Positions 50,152 to 58,846 of a DNA stretch of 64,000 nt are shown here, in pieces. A model generated the notes under the pieces. The model saw nothing but the letters and a program-made list of their open reading frames with translations. It searched no databases and was not told the origin of the DNA. The position numbers and the translations under genes were made by a program. Position 1 is the first letter of the stretch. The number at the start of each line of letters is the position of its first letter. The stretch is from an uncultured Bacteroides sp. (GTDB taxonomy: Bacteria > Bacteroidota > Bacteroidia > Bacteroidales > Bacteroidaceae). The DNA lies in assembly GCF_963678845.1 (NCBI RefSeq), contig NZ_OY787466.1, positions 620,001-684,000 on the forward strand, in the 5' to 3' direction.

Positions 50152-51264
50152 ATGATATTAAAACATATATCTATACTTAATTATAAAAATTTGGAGCAAG
50201 TAGAGCTGGATTTTTCCCTCAAACTGAATTGCTTTTTTGGCTTGAATGGAATGGGGAAAACAAATCTGCTTGATGCGGTGTACTATCTTTCTTTCTGCAA
50301 AAGCGCAGGTAATCCTATTGATTCACAGAATATCCGGCACGATCAGGAATTCTTTATGATTCAGGGCTTTTATGAATCGGCCGACGGATCTCCTGAAGAG
50401 ATATATTGCGGGCAGAAACGTCATCAGAAGAAACAGTTTAAACGAAACAAAAAGGAGTATAACCGTCTTTCAGATCATATTGGCTTTTTACCGTTAGTGA
50501 TGGTTTCTCCTTCAGACTCAGAACTTATTGCTGGTGGGAGTGAGGAACGCCGACGTTTTATGGATGTGGTAATTTCTCAATATGATAAAGAATATCTGGA
50601 TGCTTTAATCAGATATAACAAGGCATTGCAACAACGAAATTCTTTACTTAAAAATGAACTACCTGTTGATGAGGAACTTTTTTTAGTTTGGGAAGAGATG
50701 ATGGCTGTTACTGGCGAAATTGTATACCGTAAGAGAGAAGCTTTTATAGAGGAGTTTATTCCAATATTTCAGTCCTTTTATTCGTTTATTTCTCAGGATC
50801 AGGAACGGGTTGGCTTGTCTTACTCTTCACATGCCCAAGGAGATTCGCTATTGAATGTATTTAGGGATACCCGACCCAAAGATAAAATTATGGGTTATTC
50901 GTTGAGAGGTATTCATAAAGATGAATTAGCCATGTCCTTAGGTGATTTTGCAATAAAGCGCGAAGGCTCTCAAGGGCAAAATAAAACTTATTTGATTGCT
51001 TTGAAGTTAGCTCAGTTTGATTTTTTGAAACGTACAGGAAATAAAACGCCGTTGCTTTTACTTGATGATATATTTGACAAGCTTGACGCTTCACGCGTGG
51101 AACAGATAGTAAAATTAGTGACTGGTGATAACTTTGGGCAAATCTTTATTACCGATACAAACCGCGAACATTTAGATAAGATTCTGAAAAAAATGGATAG
51201 TGATTATAAAATGTTTGAAGTTAACAACGGAAATATAAGCGATAAAAACAATCTTTCGGAATGA
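50152..51264 (+). CDS. recF: DNA replication and repair protein RecF
   Basis: A 370-residue SMC-like ATPase that, with RecO and RecR, loads RecA at gapped DNA. Walker A is GLNGMGKTNLLDA (about 30-42), the signature region is REGSQGQNKTYLIALKLAQ and Walker B is LLLLDDIFDKLD. Length is typical (about 360-370). ATG at 50152 has an A-rich leader. Its stop overlaps the start of the DUF721 gene (ATGA), so the two are coupled. dnaA and dnaN are not in the window, as recF is unlinked to them in Bacteroides. Confidence 0.96.
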   Translation: MILKHISILNYKNLEQVELDFSLKLNCFFGLNGMGKTNLLDAVYYLSFCKSAGNPIDSQNIRHDQEFFMIQGFYESADGSPEEIYCGQKRHQKKQFKRNKKEYNRLSDHIGFLPLVMVSPSDSELIAGGSEERRRFMDVVISQYDKEYLDALIRYNKALQQRNSLLKNELPVDEELFLVWEEMMAVTGEIVYRKREAFIEEFIPIFQSFYSFISQDQERVGLSYSSHAQGDSLLNVFRDTRPKDKIMGYSLRGIHKDELAMSLGDFAIKREGSQGQNKTYLIALKLAQFDFLKRTGNKTPLLLLDDIFDKLDASRVEQIVKLVTGDNFGQIFITDTNREHLDKILKKMDSDYKMFEVNNGNISDKNNLSE

Positions 51265-51551
51265 AAAGAAATAATGCTGTATCAATAGGTGACGCTATCC
51301 GCAAGTTTTTACGGGATGAGCGTCTTGAATCTCCGCTAAATGAACAGCGGCTGATTGATGCCTGGGAAGTTGTGCTCGGTCCCGGCATAGCATCTTATAC
51401 TGATGGATTATTTATTAAAAATCAGATTTTGTATGTGCATTTAACTTCGGCAGCTTTGCGTCAGGAGTTAATGATGGGACGTGAATTACTTGTGAAGAAT
51501 CTGAATAGGCATGTAGGAGCACAGGTTATTACAAATATTATTTTTCGTTGA
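51261..51551 (+). CDS. DUF721/DciA-like protein
   Basis: A 96-residue protein of the DUF721 family, whose best-known member DciA helps load the replicative helicase. Seen: IGDAIRKFLRDERLESPLNEQRLIDAWEVVLGPGIASYT, then the beta-strand VHLTSAALRQELMMGRELLVKNLNRHVG. It is translationally coupled to recF by a 4-bp overlap, a common arrangement. It overlaps the convergent folate gene tail-to-tail by 14 bp (51538-51551). Confidence 0.9.
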   Translation: MKRNNAVSIGDAIRKFLRDERLESPLNEQRLIDAWEVVLGPGIASYTDGLFIKNQILYVHLTSAALRQELMMGRELLVKNLNRHVGAQVITNIIFR

Positions 51552-52095
51552 GAGCTCCGTTTTCAGTTATTACTAAATCCATTTTTGTATCATGGGGTTC
51601 GGTTGGAATATCCTCAGAAACCTGAAAGGCAAAACAAATACCTATCTTATATGCTTTAATGTCAGGAAGCAAGCGGTCGTAATATCCTTTCCCTCTTCCT
51701 AGTCTATTGCCATGTGCATCGAATGAGATTCCGGGAATGATAGCCATATCTATTTTATCATACTCAGTAAATAATTTGCCTGTTGGCTCTTCAATGCCGT
51801 ATGCTCCGGTTCTTAAACTGGAAGAGTCTTTGTGTATTCTGAGTTTCAGATTCTCACCTTCAACAACAGGTAAAAGGATTGTTTTTTCTTCTTTCCATTT
51901 TTCAATAAAAGAATGAGTTCTTACCTCATCTTTTAATGAATGATATAGCAGAATAATTTTAGCCTTTTGGAAAGTTGGAAGAGATTCCAGATGGAAAAAT
52001 AATTTTTCTGAAAGATCAATAAATTGATTTTCTGTCAGCAATCTTTTCCTTTCTGCTATTATTTTTCGTAATTGTTGTTTCCTGGAATAATTCAT
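51538..52095 (-). CDS. 5-formyltetrahydrofolate cyclo-ligase
   Basis: A 185-residue ATP-dependent enzyme that recycles 5-formyl-THF to 5,10-methenyl-THF. It has RKIIAERKRLLTENQF at the N-terminus, DMAIIPGISFDAHGNRLGRGKGYYDRLL (the ATP/folate loop) and ICFAFQVSEDIPTEPHDTKMDLVIT at the end, all in family order. Length is normal. It lies downstream of the S41 peptidase gene but a strong terminator separates the two. Confidence 0.95.
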   Translation of the reverse strand: MNYSRKQQLRKIIAERKRLLTENQFIDLSEKLFFHLESLPTFQKAKIILLYHSLKDEVRTHSFIEKWKEEKTILLPVVEGENLKLRIHKDSSSLRTGAYGIEEPTGKLFTEYDKIDMAIIPGISFDAHGNRLGRGKGYYDRLLPDIKAYKIGICFAFQVSEDIPTEPHDTKMDLVITENGALNEK

Positions 52096-52114
52096 AGATA
52101 GTATAATTAAGAAA

Positions 52115-52147
52115 ATCCCCCAGTAGTTTGTTTATCTACCGGGGGAT
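52115..52147 (-). terminator. Terminator of the S41 peptidase operon
   Basis: ATCCCCCAGTAG (52115-52126) pairs with CTACCGGGGGAT (52136-52147) with one mismatch; on the minus strand it is followed by TTTTC. Confidence 0.8.
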
Positions 52148-52151
52148 ACTT

Positions 52152-53804
52152 TTATCTTTTCTTTAATGCTTTAGGCCTCACCGGTGCGGTAGGAAATGCT
52201 TGCCCATTTAGCAGCACTTCAATAGCCTTCAAAACTGTATTGTCTGTTTGATTTATATATTTAATATACTCTTCTTGTCCCAGCATGCTATCAATGATAC
52301 GTCCATATATTCTTTTTTCTATTAACTTATGTGATATCTGGACCAGTAGGTTTCTTCTTTTAATTCCATTTTCTTCTGCAAATCCTACAAATTGCTCTAC
52401 TAAATTCTGAGTCCTCAGATAGTTAGCAAGAGAATTACCGTCCTTAAAATGTTTAAGTTTACTTCTGTTCTGATCAGTGTATTTAAACCCAAACATAATA
52501 TCCAGACCTTTACTCATCACTGAAGTGTAATAAGATGTAGCTCCAATTGTGTCCTGAGGAACAAATATATCCGGCATGATACCTCCTCCGCCGTAAACGG
52601 GTCTTCCTAATCCTGTTGAATAGCGCAGCTTTTTATCTAGTTTGATACTGTCTTTAGAGAAAAATTCCCCATGATCATATCGGGTAAGCCAGTCCATTTC
52701 ATAATCTTCATCGTTTCCGTTAACATAAGGACGCTGAATACATCTTCCAGAAGGAGTATAATAACGTGCAATAGTAAGGCGAATGGCCGAACCATCACTA
52801 AATTCTATAGGCTGTTGCACTAACCCTTTACCAAAAGAACGACGTCCGATAATCATACCCCGGTCATTATCTTGAATGGCTCCTGCAAAGATTTCACTGG
52901 CAGAAGCTGAACCTTCATCTACCAAAATTACAATTGGCATTTTTTGGCAACTACCTGTTCCATTGGCAAACTCTTCTGTTCGTGGATACTTTCTTCCCTG
53001 TGTGTACACAATCAGTTTTCCTTCAGGCAAGAATTCATTAACCATTCTGATAGCAGCTTCCATAAATCCACCTGTATTTCCACGCAGGTCAATAATGAGT
53101 CCTTGACAATCTTTCTGGCTTAGTAAGGCCAAAGCATTCAATAATTCAACATGCGTTGTGCGGCCAAATTTGTTAACGTAAACATATCCAATTTTTTTAT
53201 TGATCATATATGCCGCATTAATACTGGTTACAGGAATATCTCCACGTACGATTTTGAACGAAAGCAGTTTCTTTTCGCCGAAACGTTTCACGGTCAGTTT
53301 TACTTCTGTTCCCTTCTTTCCTTTAAGTTTGCTCATTGCTACGTCATTCGTAACTTTTTTACCAACAAAAAGGGTGTCGTTTACTTTGATAATCTGATCA
53401 CCAGGCACTAAACCTACTTTTTCTGAAGGGCCACCTTTAATTACACTGTTTACATGGATAGTGTCATTCTGAATACGGAATTGAATACCAATACCACTGA
53501 AGCTACCTTCAAGTTCTGAGTTTGCAGCTTCCAGATCCTTCGCCGGGATATATTTAGAGTGAGGATCTAATTCTGCTAATATCTGGGGCATGGCATTCTC
53601 TACCAAATCTGTCATGTTGACTGTGTCCACATACTGATCGTCAATAATGCGGAGCAGTGCATTCAATTTATTGGATGAACTGTTTATTATACCCAATCTG
53701 CTACCAGAAAAGTGCTTGGTGTAAAATGTACCGATTAATATTCCGACCACAATACTTACCGCAATAATGATGGGTGTAAAGCGTGAAGATTTATTTGTAC
53801 TCAT
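52152..53804 (-). CDS. S41-family carboxy-terminal processing peptidase
   Basis: A 550-residue periplasmic serine protease. One N-terminal helix (about 10-28) serves as signal/anchor. A PDZ domain covers about 95-185 (GSFSGIGIQFRI; GPSEKVGLVPGDQIIKVND). The tail-specific protease core follows with GLIIDLRGNTGGFMEAAI, the Ser-containing DEGSASASEIFAGAIQDN and IGRRSFGKGLVQQP carrying the catalytic Lys. The family trims or degrades proteins from their C-termini. It precedes no obvious partner gene. It starts 28 bp after the deaminase gene and may be co-transcribed with it. Confidence 0.95.
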   Translation of the reverse strand: MSTNKSSRFTPIIIAVSIVVGILIGTFYTKHFSGSRLGIINSSSNKLNALLRIIDDQYVDTVNMTDLVENAMPQILAELDPHSKYIPAKDLEAANSELEGSFSGIGIQFRIQNDTIHVNSVIKGGPSEKVGLVPGDQIIKVNDTLFVGKKVTNDVAMSKLKGKKGTEVKLTVKRFGEKKLLSFKIVRGDIPVTSINAAYMINKKIGYVYVNKFGRTTHVELLNALALLSQKDCQGLIIDLRGNTGGFMEAAIRMVNEFLPEGKLIVYTQGRKYPRTEEFANGTGSCQKMPIVILVDEGSASASEIFAGAIQDNDRGMIIGRRSFGKGLVQQPIEFSDGSAIRLTIARYYTPSGRCIQRPYVNGNDEDYEMDWLTRYDHGEFFSKDSIKLDKKLRYSTGLGRPVYGGGGIMPDIFVPQDTIGATSYYTSVMSKGLDIMFGFKYTDQNRSKLKHFKDGNSLANYLRTQNLVEQFVGFAEENGIKRRNLLVQISHKLIEKRIYGRIIDSMLGQEEYIKYINQTDNTVLKAIEVLLNGQAFPTAPVRPKALKKR

Positions 53805-53832
53805 GAGTTATATTTTATTTAAATAGTTCTTT

Positions 53833-54279
53833 TTATATTTGGTTCTCTTCGGCAAGGTCTAAGTAAGCGACCTCTATATTAGCACGTTTTAATAAATTGA
53901 TCCCATCTTCCAAACGATATTTTTCAGAATAAACCACCCGTTTTATACCTGCCTGAATAATCAGTTTTGCACACTCTATACATGGCGAAGCGGTTACATA
54001 CATAGTTGCCCCATCACTACTATTGTATGAACGGGCAATTTTTGTGATAGCATTTGCTTCTGCATGCAAAACGTATGGTTTAGTCAAATTCTGTTCATCT
54101 TCGCAAATATTCTCGAACCCGGAAGGTGTTCCATTATATCCGTCAGAAATAATCATCTTATCTTTCACAATCAATGCTCCAACCTGACGTCGGATACAAT
54201 ACGAATTTTCAGCCCATATATTAGCCATGCGTATATAACGTTTATCCAGTTCCTGTTGTTTTTTATTTGTAGCATTCAT
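53833..54279 (-). CDS. dCMP deaminase-family protein
   Basis: A 148-residue zinc deaminase of the dCMP deaminase/ComEB type. Zinc ligands are His in VLHAEANAI, with catalytic Glu, and two Cys in ASPCIECAKLI; CIRRQVGALIVKDKMIISDGYNGTPSG is the nucleotide-binding region. Its likely role is to make dUMP for thymidylate synthesis. Length is usual. It lies between the small lipoprotein gene and the S41 peptidase gene, all on the minus strand with short gaps. Confidence 0.94.
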   Translation of the reverse strand: MNATNKKQQELDKRYIRMANIWAENSYCIRRQVGALIVKDKMIISDGYNGTPSGFENICEDEQNLTKPYVLHAEANAITKIARSYNSSDGATMYVTASPCIECAKLIIQAGIKRVVYSEKYRLEDGINLLKRANIEVAYLDLAEENQI

Positions 54280-54302
54280 CGTTTCGTTATTTCAATTATT
54301 TC

Positions 54303-54758
54303 TTATTTTACATATAAAACCATATGCTCATTTCTACCATTATATGTATAATAGATAGAGAGAATATTGTCATCAGCTTTATAAGAATAAGCGTTTTTTA
54401 CCGCTTTTACAAAGTCACTGGCAATAAGTTGTGAGTCGTCAGATCCTACTGAACTAGTTATATTCATTGAAAGATCATTCGATTTTCCATTGGCACTCCA
54501 TGTTCCCTCGAAAGAGCAGTTAATGGCCTGGCCGTAAAACTTATTATTCTCGTTGAATTTAAGATAAAACCCATTTGGATTTTTTTCTAATACATTATTC
54601 GCAGTAGGATACCGGTCTGTAATGACATTATCATTATACATAAAACTACTCAGACGCCAGGTTTTACCAACAAGCAAGGTTTTAACATCTTCAGTATTGT
54701 TACATCCGCTTATGAAAGGAAGAACTGATAACAGAAGAAATAGAATTTTTGTTTTCAT
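54303..54758 (-). CDS. Small predicted lipoprotein (possibly DUF4847)
   Basis: A 151-residue protein with a signal peptide ending in lipobox ISGC. The mature part (KTWRLSSFMYNDN; NGFYLKFNENNKFYGQAINCSFEGTWSANG; NILSIYYTYNGRNEHMVLYV) looks like a small beta-barrel of the META/lipocalin-like kind. I believe a Bacteroides family DUF4847 matches, but I am not certain. The ATG at 54758 overlaps the last base of the M3 peptidase gene stop, so the two are coupled. Function unknown. Confidence 0.75.
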   Translation of the reverse strand: MKTKILFLLLSVLPFISGCNNTEDVKTLLVGKTWRLSSFMYNDNVITDRYPTANNVLEKNPNGFYLKFNENNKFYGQAINCSFEGTWSANGKSNDLSMNITSSVGSDDSQLIASDFVKAVKNAYSYKADDNILSIYYTYNGRNEHMVLYVK

Positions 54759-56848
54759 TATTGTTTAATTCCGTTTCTAATTAATAAAGCATCAATGGTT
54801 GGCTCTTGTCCACGGAAACGTTTATATAATTTCATTGGGTGCTCTGTACCTCCTTTTGAAAGAATGTTTTCGCGGAATGAAGTAGCTATCTCTTTATTGA
54901 AAATACCCTTTTGTTTAAAGAGTGAGAATGCATCAGCATCAAGAACTTCAGCCCATTTGTAACTATAATAACCTGCAGAATATCCTCCGGCAAAAATATG
55001 TGAGAATTGTACACTCATACATGCATTATCCAATACCGGAAGTAATTTGGTTTTGGCCATTGCCTGTTGCTCGTATTCAATCACATTTCCATCAAAAGGA
55101 GTGTTTCTTGTATACCATGCCATATCCAGTAGCCCTAAGCTTACCTGGCGAATGCAGCCATAACCTACATTAAAGTTGGATGCATCAACAATACGTTGAA
55201 TTAATTCCTGAGGCAATTGTTCGCCTGTTTGATAATGTTTGGCAAATGTATTCAGAAATTCTTTTTCAATGGCAAAGTTTTCCATAAACTGTGATGGCAA
55301 TTCTACAAAATCCCAGTAAACATTTGTACCGCTCAGACTTTCATAAGTTGTGTTGGCAAACATACCGTGAAGTGAATGACCAAACTCGTGCAAGAAAGTC
55401 TCAACTTCACTAAAAGTAAGTAAAGCAGGTTTGTTTTCAGTAGGCTTTGTGAAGTTCATCACCAAAGAAACGTGTGGTCGGCTGTCTTTGCCGTTTTCCT
55501 TCCATTGTGCTTTGAATTCTGTCATCCATGCACCGGCACGTTTTCCTGCACGTGGATGAAAGTCTGTATATAACACAGCCAGAAATTTTCCGTCTTTATC
55601 AAATACTTCATAAGCATCTACATCTGGGTTATAAACAGGTATTTCATTGTTTTTCTTAAATGTAATTCCATATAATCTGGTAGCCAGTCCAAACACACCT
55701 TCTTTAACCTTGCTTAATTCAAAGTATGGTCTAAGCATTTCATCGTTAATACAGAATTTCTGATCTTTCAGTTTATTTGAATAAAAGCTCCAATCCCAAG
55801 GCATTATCTGGAAGTCGGGTCCTTGTGTTTGTCTTGCCAGATCCTGCACCTCTTTCACTTCTTTTTCTGCTGTAGGTTTGTATGCATCTACTAGTTGGTT
55901 TAGAAGTTTATATACGGCATCGCTGTTTTCGGCCATTCTTTCCTTAAGAGTATATGCTGCATAATTATTATAACCTAATAGTTGTGCTATCTCCAAACGG
56001 ATATTGGCCAGTCTTGCTACATTCGCAAAATTATTATACTCATTGTTGTGAGTACATTGCGTGTTATAAGCAGTATAAAGTTCCTTTCTCAGGTCGCGGT
56101 TTTCACAGTAGGTCATGAAAGGAATGTAACTTGGTGCATTCAAAGTAAACATCCATCCTTCTTTTCCTTTTTCTTTTGCTGTTAATGCAGATGCTTCAAG
56201 AATACTTTCAGGTAGTCCTGCGAGTTTTGCTTTATCGGTAATAACTAATTCGTAGTTATTTGTTTCTTTCAGGATGTTTTGTCCGTACTGCAAGGTAAGT
56301 TTGCTTAGCTCAGTAGTTAAAGCGCGGTATTTGACTTTTGCTTCACCTTCCAGATTAGCTCCATTGCGGACAAAGCCATCATAAGTTTTTTGCAATAGCC
56401 TGGTTTCTTCTTTAGTAAGCTTTAATTTGTTTATTTGACTATAAACAGCCTTAACTCTTTCGAATAGTTTTTTGTTCAGGCTGATATTATTTCCGTGTTC
56501 AGTTAAAAGTGGCATCATCTTTTCTGCTACTGTCTGGAGGTTGTCATTTGTTTCTGCACTAAGTAGATTGCCAAATACATTTTGTACTCGGTTGAGTAGT
56601 GCGCCTGATTTGTCAAGTGCTACAATTGTATTTTTAAAACTTGGTGCCTCAGGATTGTTAACAATGGCATAAATCTCAGCCATTTGTTTTTTCATTCCTT
56701 CTTGAAGAGCAGGTTCAAAATGTTCAGTTTTTATTTTGTTGAAAGGGGCGGTTCCGTGAGGTGTAGTATACTTCTCAAGAAATGGATTCTGAGCTTGGGC
56801 TATATTCATAATACAAAATAATGCAAGTGTTGATGTTAATTTTTTCAT
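54758..56848 (-). CDS. Periplasmic M3-family dipeptidyl carboxypeptidase-like metallopeptidase
   Basis: A 696-residue zinc peptidase related to Dcp/oligopeptidase A. The signal peptide (1-19, ending AQAQ) places it outside the cytoplasm. The zinc site is HEFGHSLHGMF with a downstream Glu in the SGTNVYWDFVELPSQFMENFA helix. PYFELSKVKEGVFGLATRLYGITF and the C-terminal SHIFAGGYSAGYYSYKWAEVLDADAFSLF are typical. It probably cleaves short peptides in the periplasm. It is the first gene of a minus-strand group, divergent from the LTA-synthase-like gene. Confidence 0.94.
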   Translation of the reverse strand: MKKLTSTLALFCIMNIAQAQNPFLEKYTTPHGTAPFNKIKTEHFEPALQEGMKKQMAEIYAIVNNPEAPSFKNTIVALDKSGALLNRVQNVFGNLLSAETNDNLQTVAEKMMPLLTEHGNNISLNKKLFERVKAVYSQINKLKLTKEETRLLQKTYDGFVRNGANLEGEAKVKYRALTTELSKLTLQYGQNILKETNNYELVITDKAKLAGLPESILEASALTAKEKGKEGWMFTLNAPSYIPFMTYCENRDLRKELYTAYNTQCTHNNEYNNFANVARLANIRLEIAQLLGYNNYAAYTLKERMAENSDAVYKLLNQLVDAYKPTAEKEVKEVQDLARQTQGPDFQIMPWDWSFYSNKLKDQKFCINDEMLRPYFELSKVKEGVFGLATRLYGITFKKNNEIPVYNPDVDAYEVFDKDGKFLAVLYTDFHPRAGKRAGAWMTEFKAQWKENGKDSRPHVSLVMNFTKPTENKPALLTFSEVETFLHEFGHSLHGMFANTTYESLSGTNVYWDFVELPSQFMENFAIEKEFLNTFAKHYQTGEQLPQELIQRIVDASNFNVGYGCIRQVSLGLLDMAWYTRNTPFDGNVIEYEQQAMAKTKLLPVLDNACMSVQFSHIFAGGYSAGYYSYKWAEVLDADAFSLFKQKGIFNKEIATSFRENILSKGGTEHPMKLYKRFRGQEPTIDALLIRNGIKQ

Positions 56849-56939
56849 TCAAAAGGTTATATAAATAATAATCACCTACAAAAGTGCTAAAAAAAAATAT
56901 TACTTTATGAAGAATAGTGGAGTTTTTAACAAAGTATAT

Positions 56940-56947
56940 TACTTTTG
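56940..56947 (+). promoter_or_regulatory. -7 element of the LTA-synthase-like gene
   Basis: TACTTTTG matches TAnnTTTG, 41 bp before the start codon; the -33 position is not TTTG. Confidence 0.4.
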
Positions 56948-56988
56948 TGTGAATTTGACTAGGAACGTTGGGAAAAAGTTAAGAGAAA

Positions 56989-58815
56989 ATGAAAGAAAGA
57001 TTTTTTTTATTGCTAAAAATATATGCGCTTTTCATATTATTGTTTGTAATTCAGAAGCCTTTATTTATGTTCTACTATCATGATCTGTATCATGGTTGTT
57101 CGGTTGTTGATTATTTGTCGGTTATGTGGCATGGCCTGCCGCTTGATGCTTGTATATCTGGCTATCTGACTATATTACCGGGCCTGTTTCTTATAGTTTC
57201 TTTGTGGCTCAATTCTTCCATTACAAAATGGATGTTTAAAATATACTACGGGATCGTTGCTGTAGTAATGGGACTTATTTTTGTATCGGACCTTGTTCTT
57301 TATAAATATTGGGGATTCAGGCTTGATTCTACACCCCTTTTTTATTTGAAAACACCGAAGGACGCTTTTGCAAGCGCTGATTTGATCACTATATTATTAG
57401 CGTTGGTTGCAGTAATAGTGGTTATCTCTGTTCTCTTTTTTCTTTTTTATTATATTCTTTTTAGATCAGAGAAAAAGATAAAGAAACCATTCTATCGTAA
57501 AAGAACATCTCTGGTATTACTACTGGTTACAGGTCTTCTTTTTATTCCAATAAGAGGTGGCTTTTCTGTTTCAACCATGAATGTGGGGTGGGCTTATTAC
57601 AGTGATAAGATTGAATTGAATCATGCTGCTATTAATCCTTGTTTTAGTTTGATGGAATCACTGTCACGTGAACAAGATTTCGAAGATCAGTACCGTTTCA
57701 TGAAAACCAATGAAGCAGCTGCAGAGTTTGCTAAAATGAAAGATCGGGTTCAGACAGATAGTATTCCTTCACTTTTTACAACTAAAAGACCGAATGTTAT
57801 TTTTATTGTTCTGGAAAGCTTTATGTCTAAGATTGTTCAGCCTTTAGGTGGATTACCTGATGTGGCTCCAAATATGGATGCATTTTGTAATGAAGGCATT
57901 TTGTTTACGAATTTCTATGCAAATAGTTTCCGGACAGACCGTGGACTAGTTTCAATCCTGAGTGGTTATCCGGCTCAGCCCACAACTTCCATTATGAAAT
58001 ATCCACAACGTAGTCAGTCGCTGCCTTCTATTTCCAAATCGTTGAAAAAGGCAGGATACAACACTGAGCATTATTATGGTGGAGATGCTAATTTTACCAA
58101 CATGCGTTCTTATTTACTCTCACAAGGATATGACCAGATTATTAGTGATAAGGATTTCCCATTGAGTGAAAGAATGTCTAAATGGGGAGCTTCGGATCAA
58201 TATTTATTTAACCGTGCCTCTTCAGATCTTTCGGGAGTGCAGAAAGAACCGTTCTTTAAAACCATTCAAACATCTAGTAGTCATGAACCCTTTGATGTTC
58301 CATCACATAAATTTAAAGACCCATATCTTAACTCTGTATTTTATGCAGACAGTTGTCTAGGTCAGTTTATTAATCAGTATAAACGAACCAAGTATTGGAA
58401 GAATACTGTGATTGTTCTGGTTCCCGATCATGCTATGCATTATCCTGCGTCTATTACTAATCATCAGGTAGAGCGTTTTCAGATACCACTAATCATTATC
58501 GGAGGTGCTGTTAAACAGCCTTTGAAGATTAGCACTTATGCATCGCAAATAGATATTGCTGCAACAGTTCTTTATCAGTTGGGATTACCGCATAAAGACT
58601 TTATTTTCAGTAAGAACATTTTAAATCCGGCATCGCCACACTTTGGCTATTTTACTTTTCCAAATGGATTTGGTATGACTACTAAAGATAATAAGCTGAT
58701 TTTTGATTGTGAGGCAAACAAGGTTGTACTTGATAAGGGAGAGAAGAAAAGTGCGAACCTGAAACCTGCAAAAGCCTATTTGCAAAGTCTGTATGATGAT
58801 TTATCGAAAAGATGA
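56989..58815 (+). CDS. LTA-synthase/phosphoglycerol-transferase-family membrane sulfatase-fold protein
   Basis: A 608-residue protein with about five N-terminal helices (residues 5-180) and a large periplasmic sulfatase-fold domain (about 265-600). The first metal Glu lies in NVIFIVLESFMSK and the nucleophile is Thr316 in NSFRTDRGLVSILSGYP. Metal ligands in VVLVPDHAMHYP and the helix with QTSSSHEPFDVP follow. In Gram-positives this family polymerises lipoteichoic acid. In Gram-negatives it adds phosphoglycerol or phosphoethanolamine to glycans or lipids. Here a role in envelope head-group decoration is inferred. It is 31 bp upstream of the aminopeptidase gene. Confidence 0.92.
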   Translation: MKERFFLLLKIYALFILLFVIQKPLFMFYYHDLYHGCSVVDYLSVMWHGLPLDACISGYLTILPGLFLIVSLWLNSSITKWMFKIYYGIVAVVMGLIFVSDLVLYKYWGFRLDSTPLFYLKTPKDAFASADLITILLALVAVIVVISVLFFLFYYILFRSEKKIKKPFYRKRTSLVLLLVTGLLFIPIRGGFSVSTMNVGWAYYSDKIELNHAAINPCFSLMESLSREQDFEDQYRFMKTNEAAAEFAKMKDRVQTDSIPSLFTTKRPNVIFIVLESFMSKIVQPLGGLPDVAPNMDAFCNEGILFTNFYANSFRTDRGLVSILSGYPAQPTTSIMKYPQRSQSLPSISKSLKKAGYNTEHYYGGDANFTNMRSYLLSQGYDQIISDKDFPLSERMSKWGASDQYLFNRASSDLSGVQKEPFFKTIQTSSSHEPFDVPSHKFKDPYLNSVFYADSCLGQFINQYKRTKYWKNTVIVLVPDHAMHYPASITNHQVERFQIPLIIIGGAVKQPLKISTYASQIDIAATVLYQLGLPHKDFIFSKNILNPASPHFGYFTFPNGFGMTTKDNKLIFDCEANKVVLDKGEKKSANLKPAKAYLQSLYDDLSKR

Positions 58816-58846
58816 GAAATTATAAACACACAAAATTATAATAACC

